DNA of 7,764 nucleotides, taken from positions 1 through 7,764 of the forward strand of contig WAOY01000237.1 in assembly GCA_015520985.1 (NCBI GenBank), written 5' to 3'. The first letter of the stretch is position 1; each line of letters opens with the position of its first letter. Made by a program: the position numbers and the translations under genes. This document shows, piece by piece, positions 1 through 6,441 of this stretch. This DNA is from DHVE2 group archaeon (GTDB taxonomy: Archaea; Thermoplasmatota; Thermoplasmata; Thermoplasmatales; Aciduliprofundaceae). The notes beneath the pieces were generated by a model. The model ran no database searches and was not told the origin of the DNA. It saw only the letters and a list, made by a program, of their open reading frames with translations.

Positions 1-1572
1 ATGGAGAAGATGCGCCTGGGCGAGAAGGACGAGAGCGGGAGAAGAAAGCCTATACCCACCGGCGAGTTCGTGGAGATGGAAGCGGACATCGTGATCCTCG
101 CCGTGGGAGAAGTCCCCGACGCTTCGTGGGCCGAGAAATTCGGAATTGAGACGGAGAGGAATCGCATAAAGGTCAACGGGTTTATGCAGACATCCATCCC
201 GAAGGTCTTCGCAGCCGGAGATGCTGTGACAGGTGCCTGGGACTGGGTTCACGCAGCCGCCTATGGAAGATGGGCTGCGAAGAACGTGGCGCACTACCTG
301 GAAGGGGAGGAGATGGAAGAGGTGCGCATAGAGATGAAGTCCAACCTGAAGGGCTATCGCGAACTGGCATATCCGGCGCCCAGGCACGAGACCATGAAGC
401 TCAGCATGGAGGAGAGGAAGACGACGTTCAAGGAGTTCAACCTAGGGTACAGCGACGAGGACGTCGTGGACGAGGCTAAGCGGTGCCTCGGATGCGGAGG
501 TTGCGCCAAGTGCGGCCTTTGCGTGGAAGTCTGCGACGTGAAGGCCATAGACCTGCAGATGAAGGACTGGTACGTTGAGGAGAAGGTGGGCGCGATAATA
601 GTAGCCACTGGCTACGAGGTGATGCCCGCCGAAGCATTCCCCGAACTCGGGGGCAAGTATCCAGATGTGATAACCTCCCTGCAGTTTGAGAGGCTCCTTG
701 CTCCTTCGGGTCCCACCGCTGGGATCCCGAGGAGGCCTTCCGACGGCAAGATCCCGGAGAGCATAGCGTTCGTGCACTGCGTAGGTTCGCGCGATCCGCA
801 GAACGGCGTGCCGTACTGCTCCAGGATATGCTGCATGTACACCATAAAGCAGGCGATGCTCGTCAAGCATGCGCTCCACGATACGGCCGTTTACGATTTC
901 TACATAGATATCAGGTCGAATGGCAAGGGCTACGAGGAGTTCTACCACCGCGCCAAGGAGGAGTACGGCGTGAATTTCATCCGAGGCAAGGTCTCCAAGG
1001 TTTACAAGGTCGGAGATAAGTACCGCGTGCAGGGCGTGGACACGCTCACCGGGAGGATCGTGGAAGTGGACGTGGACATGGTTGTCCTCGCCACCGCCGC
1101 CAAGGGATCATCAACGGTTAAGGAACTCGCGAAGAAGCTGCGCATCCCCTACGATGAGTGGGGCTGGCTCAAGGAGACGCACCTGAAACTCAGGCCCCTG
1201 GAGACCCCTGTGGGTGGCGTGTTCATCGCCGGCGCTGCTCAGTTCATAAAGGACATCACGGACAGCGTATCCCAGGGAAGCGGTGCCGCCGCAAAGGCGA
1301 TGGCTCTTCTGTCCAAGCCGCAGCTGGAGAAGGAGCCGCTGCTGGCAAGGGTCGACACCGAGATCTGCGCAGGCTGCGGAAGATGCAAGGACCAGTGCGC
1401 GTACGGTGCGATTTCCATCGATCCCATAAGGCACGTTGCCGTGGTGAATGAGGCGCTGTGTGAAGGATGCGGCGCGTGCAGCGCAAACTGTCCCACGACT
1501 GCGATTCAGGTGGTGAACTTCAAGAAGAGCCAGGTGATTCGCGCCGTGGACGTGCTTGCGGAGGTGTTCTAA
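1..1572 (+). CDS. GltD-HdrA fusion iron-sulfur flavoprotein, 5' partial
   Basis: A 523-residue open frame, probably the C-terminal part of a larger protein. Residues 1-100 match the end of a GltD/NfnB-type NAD(P)H oxidoreductase: the LGEKDESGRRKPIP stretch is normally mid-protein, and VFAAGD at 69-74 is the second FAD motif. The initial ATG is therefore probably an internal Met. A six-cysteine motif follows (C162, 165, 168, 171, 174, 178), then HdrA: VGAIIVATGY, FVHCVGSRD (257-265), PYCSRICCMYTIKQA (271-285), IDIRSNGKGYEEFY (302-315) and GGVFIAG (405-411). Two ferredoxin motifs end it (C456/459/462/466 and C487/490/493/497-Pro). HdrA proteins carry the bifurcating FAD of heterodisulfide reductase complexes. 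The HdrA half-Rossmann with GxGxxG is not visible and may lie upstream or be replaced. Cytoplasmic electron-splitting or electron-collecting subunit is the inferred role. The stop codon abuts the next start. Confidence 0.88.
   Translation: MEKMRLGEKDESGRRKPIPTGEFVEMEADIVILAVGEVPDASWAEKFGIETERNRIKVNGFMQTSIPKVFAAGDAVTGAWDWVHAAAYGRWAAKNVAHYLEGEEMEEVRIEMKSNLKGYRELAYPAPRHETMKLSMEERKTTFKEFNLGYSDEDVVDEAKRCLGCGGCAKCGLCVEVCDVKAIDLQMKDWYVEEKVGAIIVATGYEVMPAEAFPELGGKYPDVITSLQFERLLAPSGPTAGIPRRPSDGKIPESIAFVHCVGSRDPQNGVPYCSRICCMYTIKQAMLVKHALHDTAVYDFYIDIRSNGKGYEEFYHRAKEEYGVNFIRGKVSKVYKVGDKYRVQGVDTLTGRIVEVDVDMVVLATAAKGSSTVKELAKKLRIPYDEWGWLKETHLKLRPLETPVGGVFIAGAAQFIKDITDSVSQGSGAAAKAMALLSKPQLEKEPLLARVDTEICAGCGRCKDQCAYGAISIDPIRHVAVVNEALCEGCGACSANCPTTAIQVVNFKKSQVIRAVDVLAEVF
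1560..1566 (+). promoter_or_regulatory. Ribosome binding site for the tandem HdrA-like gene
   Basis: GGAGGTG lies inside the end of the upstream gene, 6 bases before the ATG at 1573. It matches the 16S rRNA 3' end and supports that start, which directly follows the TAA of the preceding gene. This suggests translational coupling. Confidence 0.75.
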
Positions 1573-4119
1573 ATGGGAAAGGTACTCATCTTCGGCACAT
1601 CCCTCGCCTCTTACCGCGCCGCCGCGAATTTCGCCAGGGCGGGGCATAAAGTAATATTGCTGAACCGGGGTGAGTTCCTCTGGCACAAGTTCACGCAGAT
1701 GCAGTGGCAGCAGCCAAGGGATATACTCAACGGTTACTCTAAGGGCATCCTGCTGACCGTGGCTAACATGACAGGCAATATCGAATTCTACCACAATTCC
1801 AGATTGATCAGCGTGGAGGGAGGCCCCGGAAACTTCAAGGTGAAGTTCAGGCATAGGCCACAGAGTGTGAATGAGTTCAAGTGCATAGGGTGCGACATCT
1901 GCCACGAGAAGTGCGACGTGAAGTTCATACCCATGCCCCTCGGGCCCGGGATGAGGATGATTAAGAATGCTGAGGAATGCCTGGACGTCTGCCCCGTGGG
2001 GGCAATTCAGGTTCCCAGGGAGGAGGAAATTGAAGTTACGGTTGACGCCGTGATACTCTCCCCCGAGTACGAGCCGGAAGAGGTGGACGAGAAGTTCGGC
2101 GGAGGTCTCAAGAACGTTCTGTCCTTCCGCGACTTCGCCTGGATGTTCCGGGGCAAGGGCGTGGATTACAGGTTCCTCAAGACTGCGGACGGGGAGTATC
2201 CCCGCGCCATCGGGTTCTTCACCCCAGCCGGATTCCCTGGATACCTTGGCTCCTACGAGGAGCAGGTGATAATATTCAGGGAAGCCCTCAACATGAGGGA
2301 GATAGACCCGAATCTGGGCATACACATATTCCTCAAGGAAATTCGCCTGTATGGGCACAACCAGATGGTCCTCTACGACAAGGCCATTGAGAAGGGCATA
2401 CAGGTGCACCTGATAGACGATATCAAGGTCGAGCAGGACGGTAATGGCGTCAAGGTGAACGGGATTCATCTCGACATATTCACTGTTATGCCCGGGCAGA
2501 AGATCCCGGAGGATTGGAATGAAATTGCGAAGGCCGCGGGCATAGAACTCGAAAATGGATTCGCGAAGACCAGGCCATTTAGTTTGGAAACCATGCGCGA
2601 CGGTGTATTTGCTATTGGTGAATTCGTGAAGCCCGTTGGGAGCGCCCAGGCGATATACCATGGTACTGCAATCGTGCCCCAGGCGGAGAAGTACCTCAAG
2701 CCCCCGGAGATGCCCCAGATGGGGGAGATGAACTTCATACGCGACGACTTCAACCCCAAGGTCGGCGCGTTCATCTGCGAGTGCGCCACCGGGAATCTCA
2801 ACATAGATGTGGATGCGGATTTTGTCATAAAGAAAGACTTCCTCTGCCTCCACGCCGAGGAGATAGCGAGGGAGATAAAGGAGAAGGGAATAAACCGCGT
2901 GGTCTTTGGAGCATGCTCCCCGGCGCTCCGCGGGGCGATGCTTGAAATGGTGGCGAACCGCGCAGGAATTCCATCGTCATACATTGAACTCGTCCAGCTA
3001 CGCGAGTACGCATCCCGCGTGGGGGCCGATGACCGCAAGGCAAACGCGATGATGAACGCTGCCATCGCCAAGGCCCGGAAGAACACCTACGTGGATATCC
3101 CCGTTGAGAGTACCAAGAAGGGCATAGTGATAATAGGTGGGGGCCTTGCAGCCCTCATCGCGGCGGACTACCTTGTGGACAAGATACCCCTCGTCACCAT
3201 AATCGCGGAGGAGTTCGACGAGCCGAGCAACGCGACGGGCGTGAAGCCCAACGTGCTCAACATGAGCGAGGAAGAACTCAACGAATGGTACAACTCTCTC
3301 AAGGATCGCGTTCTCAAGAGGGTCAAGTGGATCAAGGCAAGCGTGGAGGGTATAGAGGGATACATAGGCAATTTCAAGATTAAAGCAGGGGGCGAGGAGA
3401 TAGAGGCGGGAGTGCTCATCATCGCGACAGGTGGGGACATAATCGAAGAGGGAAGCCACATCACATCGCGCCTCGACGGGAACACCCTGCACGCATCCCT
3501 CGCCTCGATCTACGCCAAGAGGAAGGGCGTCGAAGCCACGTACGACCTGATGAAGTCATACTCCCTCCTGGACATCGATCCGCCCAACGCAAAGAAGGGC
3601 GAAGGAAAGCCAATCGCTTACGTGAAGCCCAGGGAGTACAACAGGCGCATAGCGGAGTTCCTGGGCATGCGTCTAGACGACGAGGGCTTTTTCTTCTTCG
3701 CCGAGGAGCCCCGCGAGTGGGTGGAGAGGGCGGGCATACAGTTCACCCTCCTGGAAGAAGCGTTTGGTGGAGTGTTCATCGCGGGCCTGGCGCACAGGCC
3801 CATGAGCATAGAGGAGGAAGTTGAGGAGGCGGGCTTCGCGGCGCAGAGTGCCACGTATCTGATGAGGGATATAGTAACCCCAGCTGGTAAATTCGTTAGC
3901 GTCACGAACCCGCGCAGATGCGCGGGCTGCGGTATCTGCGTGGACGCCTGCTTCTCCGGTGCGAGGTATATTGACGAGGAGGATAAGATTGCCAAGGTCA
4001 GGCCGGCGCTCTGCTACGGCTGCGGCGCGTGCGCCAACGTTTGCCCGAGCGGAGCCGCCGTGATAAAAGCGTATGATGCGAATGGAGTGTTCGAAATGTT
4101 GAAGGAGGTAGTAAAATGA
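1573..4119 (+). CDS. Tandem HdrA-like iron-sulfur flavoprotein
   Basis: An 848-residue protein with two HdrA-like halves. Half one (about 1-390) opens with a degenerate nucleotide-binding loop (GTSLAS, 8-13). It has an inserted ferredoxin segment (C104/107/110/114, then C136 and C140-Pro), an IRLYG stretch (257-261) matching IDIRSNG of the upstream protein, and DGVFAIGE (343-350). The HdrA CVGSRD and CCMY motifs are replaced by FFTPAGF and YEEQVI. Half two starts with the HdrA N-terminal domain (C402, C404, C425, GACSP at 446-450), then a Rossmann loop GGGLAA (522-527), GGVFIAG (732-738) and two ferredoxin motifs (C783/786/789/793 and C814/817/820/824-Pro). It lacks the internal ferredoxin and CCMY. 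HdrA proteins pass electrons between flavin and clusters in soluble Hdr complexes; the exact role here is inferred. It overlaps the MvhD-type gene by ATGA. A canonical single HdrA is about 650 residues. Confidence 0.87.
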   Translation: MGKVLIFGTSLASYRAAANFARAGHKVILLNRGEFLWHKFTQMQWQQPRDILNGYSKGILLTVANMTGNIEFYHNSRLISVEGGPGNFKVKFRHRPQSVNEFKCIGCDICHEKCDVKFIPMPLGPGMRMIKNAEECLDVCPVGAIQVPREEEIEVTVDAVILSPEYEPEEVDEKFGGGLKNVLSFRDFAWMFRGKGVDYRFLKTADGEYPRAIGFFTPAGFPGYLGSYEEQVIIFREALNMREIDPNLGIHIFLKEIRLYGHNQMVLYDKAIEKGIQVHLIDDIKVEQDGNGVKVNGIHLDIFTVMPGQKIPEDWNEIAKAAGIELENGFAKTRPFSLETMRDGVFAIGEFVKPVGSAQAIYHGTAIVPQAEKYLKPPEMPQMGEMNFIRDDFNPKVGAFICECATGNLNIDVDADFVIKKDFLCLHAEEIAREIKEKGINRVVFGACSPALRGAMLEMVANRAGIPSSYIELVQLREYASRVGADDRKANAMMNAAIAKARKNTYVDIPVESTKKGIVIIGGGLAALIAADYLVDKIPLVTIIAEEFDEPSNATGVKPNVLNMSEEELNEWYNSLKDRVLKRVKWIKASVEGIEGYIGNFKIKAGGEEIEAGVLIIATGGDIIEEGSHITSRLDGNTLHASLASIYAKRKGVEATYDLMKSYSLLDIDPPNAKKGEGKPIAYVKPREYNRRIAEFLGMRLDDEGFFFFAEEPREWVERAGIQFTLLEEAFGGVFIAGLAHRPMSIEEEVEEAGFAAQSATYLMRDIVTPAGKFVSVTNPRRCAGCGICVDACFSGARYIDEEDKIAKVRPALCYGCGACANVCPSGAAVIKAYDANGVFEMLKEVVK
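4102..4109 (+). promoter_or_regulatory. Ribosome binding site for the MvhD-type gene
   Basis: AAGGAGGT ends 6 bases before the ATG at 4116, which overlaps the upstream stop as ATGA. This supports the start and coupled translation. Confidence 0.8.
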
Positions 4120-4562
4120 GCGAGAAAAAGTTTGAGCCAGTGATAGTGGGCTTCTTCTGCAACTGGTGTACCTCGGCTGCAGCGGACCTGGCGGGTACCT
4201 CGAGGTTGCACTACCCGCCGAACATCAGGCCCATCAGGGTGATGTGCTCTTCAACCGTGGACCCTGTGTACATGATCCGTGCCCTGCAGGAAGGCGCAGA
4301 TGCCACCATATTGGGAGGATGCCACCCGGGCGACTGCCACTACATAACGGGGAACTACAAGGCCAGGAGGAGAATAGCGATCGTGAAGACAGTGCTTAGA
4401 TCCCTGGGATTCGACGAGGATCGGGTCCTTTTAGAATGGATATCGGGAAGCGAGGGCCCCAAGTTCGCCAGGGTGATGAACGAGTACACGGAGTACATCA
4501 GGAATAAGGGTCCGTCGGACTTCAAGTACCTTGACTCCCTGGGAGGTGAAGAGATTGAGTGA
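4116..4562 (+). CDS. mvhD: MvhD-type [2Fe-2S] electron-transfer subunit
   Basis: A 148-residue protein of normal length for MvhD (F420-non-reducing hydrogenase delta subunit, also called hydrogenase iron-sulfur subunit). Conserved segments are FFCNWCTSAAADLAG (13-27), YPPNIRPIRVMCS (33-45) and GGCHPGDCHYITGNYKA (67-83). The five family cysteines are present: C15, C18, C44, C69 and C74, which bind a [2Fe-2S] cluster in characterised relatives. In methanogens MvhD passes electrons from the Mvh hydrogenase into HdrA. Here no hydrogenase genes adjoin it. It sits between the tandem HdrA-like protein and an FdhB-like subunit, so it probably links these two. No signal peptide or membrane segment is seen. 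The family call is firm; the gene symbol is by homology, and the partner is inferred from position. Confidence 0.95.
   Translation: MSEKKFEPVIVGFFCNWCTSAAADLAGTSRLHYPPNIRPIRVMCSSTVDPVYMIRALQEGADATILGGCHPGDCHYITGNYKARRRIAIVKTVLRSLGFDEDRVLLEWISGSEGPKFARVMNEYTEYIRNKGPSDFKYLDSLGGEEIE
4542..4549 (+). promoter_or_regulatory. Ribosome binding site deciding a TTG start
   Basis: GGAGGTGA, a full anti-SD match, lies 5 bases before TTG at 4555. The other in-frame starts fit poorly: TTG at 4531 lies upstream of the site, and ATG at 4570 is 20 bases beyond it. This selects TTG 4555. Confidence 0.75.
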
Positions 4563-5622
4563 GAACGACATGCTCAAAAAGTTCATGAAGGACGCCTTCG
4601 AGAAGGGGCTCATCGAAGCGGTGATGGCTCCCGCGGCAACCAAGGACTCGTACACGTATGCGCTCATAACGAAGAAGGAAGATGTGGACAAGCTAACGCC
4701 CATAGCGCCCGTGATGCAGTGGAACGGCGCTGACATGCTTCGCAGGATAACCAGGCTGAAGAAGTCGGAGAGGAAACTCCTCGCGATTCTCAGGCCCTGC
4801 GAGTCGCGCACTTACAAGGAATTGGTGAAGTTCAACCAGATAAACCCCGAGAATATAATCGTGCTGAGCTACGACTGCCCCGGCACGATCCACGCGAGGA
4901 CATTCAAGTACGAGCCAACCACCGCTGAGGAACTGCTCGGGGAGATAAAGAAGGGGGGAAAGAGCAACAAGATACGCGAGGCGTGCAAGGTCTGCGAGTA
5001 CCCGACGCCGATACCCAACGTCGGTGACATAGGGCTCGGGCTCGTCAACACCGACGAGCCTGTCTTCTTCGCCCTGAGCGAGAAGGGGAGGAAGTTCCTC
5101 GCGGACATGGGCATACAGGAGGGAACCCGCGACGCCGACGCCTGGGTTGAGGAGCACAGGAAGAGGAGAGAGGAGTGGTACGAGAAGGAACGCATAAGGG
5201 GCGGAAGAAAGGGACTTGAGGACTTCCTCTCCTCGTGCCTGAACTGCCACAACTGCAAGAACATGTGCCCCATCTGCTTCTGCAAGGAGTGCTTCTTCGA
5301 GGACCGCACCGTGTTCGACTACGAGTCCAGCAAGTTCTTCAACTGGGCAGACGACAAGGACGGCATAAGGCTCCCAACGGACAAGGCGCTGTTCCACATT
5401 GGCAGATTGATCCACATGGGCACCTCCTGCATCGGTTGCGGGCTCTGCCAGCAGGCGTGCCCGATGGACATCCCCCTGTATCGCCTCTTCGGAATCGTGG
5501 GCAACGAGCTGCAGAAGGTGTTCAACTACAAGCCCGGCGTTAACGACGACATCCCGCCGGTTATGGACTTCCGCGAGGACGAACTGCACGAGTTCGAGGG
5601 CCTATTCGGGGGTGAGGAGTGA
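4555..5622 (+). CDS. FrhB/FdhB-type oxidoreductase subunit with ferredoxin domain
   Basis: 355 residues from the TTG start chosen by its ribosome binding site; it overlaps the MvhD-type gene by 8 bases. The core resembles the coenzyme F420 hydrogenase/dehydrogenase beta-subunit family: PIAPVMQWNGADML in the N-terminal part, RPCESR (80-85), YDCPGT (106-111) and CKVCEYPTP (144-152) followed by GDIGLGL. Residues 228-246 pack seven cysteines (C228/231/234/238/241/243/246). A second ferredoxin motif follows (C292/295/298/302-Pro). FrhB/FdhB proteins use FAD and iron-sulfur clusters to exchange electrons with F420, and some relatives with NAD(P)H. The actual carrier cannot be read from the sequence. 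FrhB/FdhB-like genes beside HdrA and MvhD are known from methanogens and methane-oxidising archaea. The likely role is to pass electrons between a soluble carrier and the MvhD/HdrA proteins. No catalytic formate dehydrogenase subunit is in the window. Confidence 0.85.
   Translation: MSENDMLKKFMKDAFEKGLIEAVMAPAATKDSYTYALITKKEDVDKLTPIAPVMQWNGADMLRRITRLKKSERKLLAILRPCESRTYKELVKFNQINPENIIVLSYDCPGTIHARTFKYEPTTAEELLGEIKKGGKSNKIREACKVCEYPTPIPNVGDIGLGLVNTDEPVFFALSEKGRKFLADMGIQEGTRDADAWVEEHRKRREEWYEKERIRGGRKGLEDFLSSCLNCHNCKNMCPICFCKECFFEDRTVFDYESSKFFNWADDKDGIRLPTDKALFHIGRLIHMGTSCIGCGLCQQACPMDIPLYRLFGIVGNELQKVFNYKPGVNDDIPPVMDFREDELHEFEGLFGGEE
5611..5615 (+). promoter_or_regulatory. Ribosome binding site for the SdhB-like gene
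   Basis: GGTGA lies 6 bases before ATG 5622 and only 3 bases before the alternative GTG at 5619, so ATG is favoured. The start shares one base with the upstream TGA. The match is shorter than at the other junctions. Confidence 0.5.
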
Positions 5623-6440
5623 TGGCCGAGAAGAAGAAGGTTGAACTGCTTGACGTGGACAGCGAAAAGGTCATGGAGGAGATAAAGAAGGCTGCATCCC
5701 CTCCCGAGGAGGTGGAGCACTGGGTAACCATATACGTGATGGGCAAGCCCTACAGGGTTCCGGCGGGTCTTACGATAATGAAGGCCCTTGAGTACGCGGG
5801 ATACCGGTACATCAGGGGCGCCGGGTGCCGCGCTGGCTTCTGCGGCGCCTGCGCTACGATATACCGTAAGAAGGGGGAGTACAGGTTCCGCACCGCATTG
5901 GCCTGCCAGACCACCGTGGAGGACGGGATGTACCTCGCCCAGATACCCTTCGTGCCTGCCAACAAGGCAACGTACAATCTCGAGGAGATTGAGCCATCGC
6001 CCACTGTTCTCCTGGAATACTACCCCGAAATTGCCCGCTGCGTCTCCTGCAACACATGCACCAAGGCATGCCCGCAGGAGCTGGACGTGATGTACTACAT
6101 CCAGTACGGAATTCGCGGGGACATAAAGAAGGTGGCCGAACTGAGCTTCGACTGCATCCAGTGCGGCCTGTGCACTCTGCGCTGCCCCGCGGAGATCCAG
6201 CACTACCATATGGCTCAGTTAGCGCGCCGCATATACGGCAAGTATATGGTGAAGAAGGGCAAGTGGCTGGATCGCAGGCTCGAGGAGATAAAGAGCGGCA
6301 TGTACGAGAAGGGCTACGAAATCCTCCGCAGGATGCGCGAGGAGGAGCCCGAGAAGTTCAAGGAACTTTACGCGAAGCGCGTGAGGGAGAAGGAGGAAAA
6401 ACTGATTGAAGACCCCCTTGCCATTAAGGGAGGAGATTGA
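5622..6440 (+). CDS. Succinate dehydrogenase/fumarate reductase-like iron-sulfur subunit
   Basis: 272 residues from ATG 5622 (273 if GTG 5619 is used). A plant-type [2Fe-2S] domain is shown by GCRAGFCGAC (68-77; C69, C74, C77) and ALACQT with C95. Two bacterial-ferredoxin motifs follow: C140/143/146/150-Pro and C178/181/184/188-Pro, 28 residues apart. The order matches SdhB/FrdB and the N-terminal half of thiol:fumarate reductase TfrB. The second motif has regular CX2CX2CX3C spacing, unlike CX5CX3C of classical SdhB, which suggests two [4Fe-4S] clusters as in HdrC rather than a [3Fe-4S]. There is no CCG (HdrB-like) domain. A charged helical tail (about 200-272, rich in Lys, Arg and Glu) follows the clusters. 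It should carry electrons to or from the flavoprotein encoded 1 base downstream. No membrane segment is visible. The N-terminal 35 residues are charged and family-unspecific. Confidence 0.9.
   Translation: MAEKKKVELLDVDSEKVMEEIKKAASPPEEVEHWVTIYVMGKPYRVPAGLTIMKALEYAGYRYIRGAGCRAGFCGACATIYRKKGEYRFRTALACQTTVEDGMYLAQIPFVPANKATYNLEEIEPSPTVLLEYYPEIARCVSCNTCTKACPQELDVMYYIQYGIRGDIKKVAELSFDCIQCGLCTLRCPAEIQHYHMAQLARRIYGKYMVKKGKWLDRRLEEIKSGMYEKGYEILRRMREEEPEKFKELYAKRVREKEEKLIEDPLAIKGGD
6429..6437 (+). promoter_or_regulatory. Ribosome binding site for the SdhA-like gene
   Basis: GGAGGAGAT lies inside the end of the upstream gene, with its GGAGG core 8 bases before ATG 6442. This supports that start; a single base separates the upstream TGA from the ATG. 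Confidence 0.7.
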
Positions 6441-6441
6441 A

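Noticed and set aside
1..3. ATG at base 1 as the true start of the first gene
   Set aside because: The residues that follow match the middle of GltD-type proteins and lack the FAD and NAD(P)H N-terminal domains, so the gene probably begins upstream.
1111..2853. A 580-codon open frame on the minus strand
   Set aside because: It runs opposite two well-supported HdrA-like genes, has no recognisable motif and spans their junction. It is explained as a shadow of biased third-position codon use.
4531..4533. TTG at 4531 as the start of the FdhB-like gene
   Set aside because: The strong ribosome binding site at 4542-4549 would lie inside the coding region; TTG 4555 has ideal spacing.
4693..5589. 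A 298-codon minus-strand open frame
   Set aside because: It is antisense to the FdhB-like gene with its conserved cysteine motifs; no motif of its own.
5622..6440. Complete TfrB-type thiol:fumarate reductase subunit
   Set aside because: TfrB carries C-terminal HdrB-like CCG motifs; this protein ends in a charged helix with no such motif, so use of thiol cofactors is not supported here.
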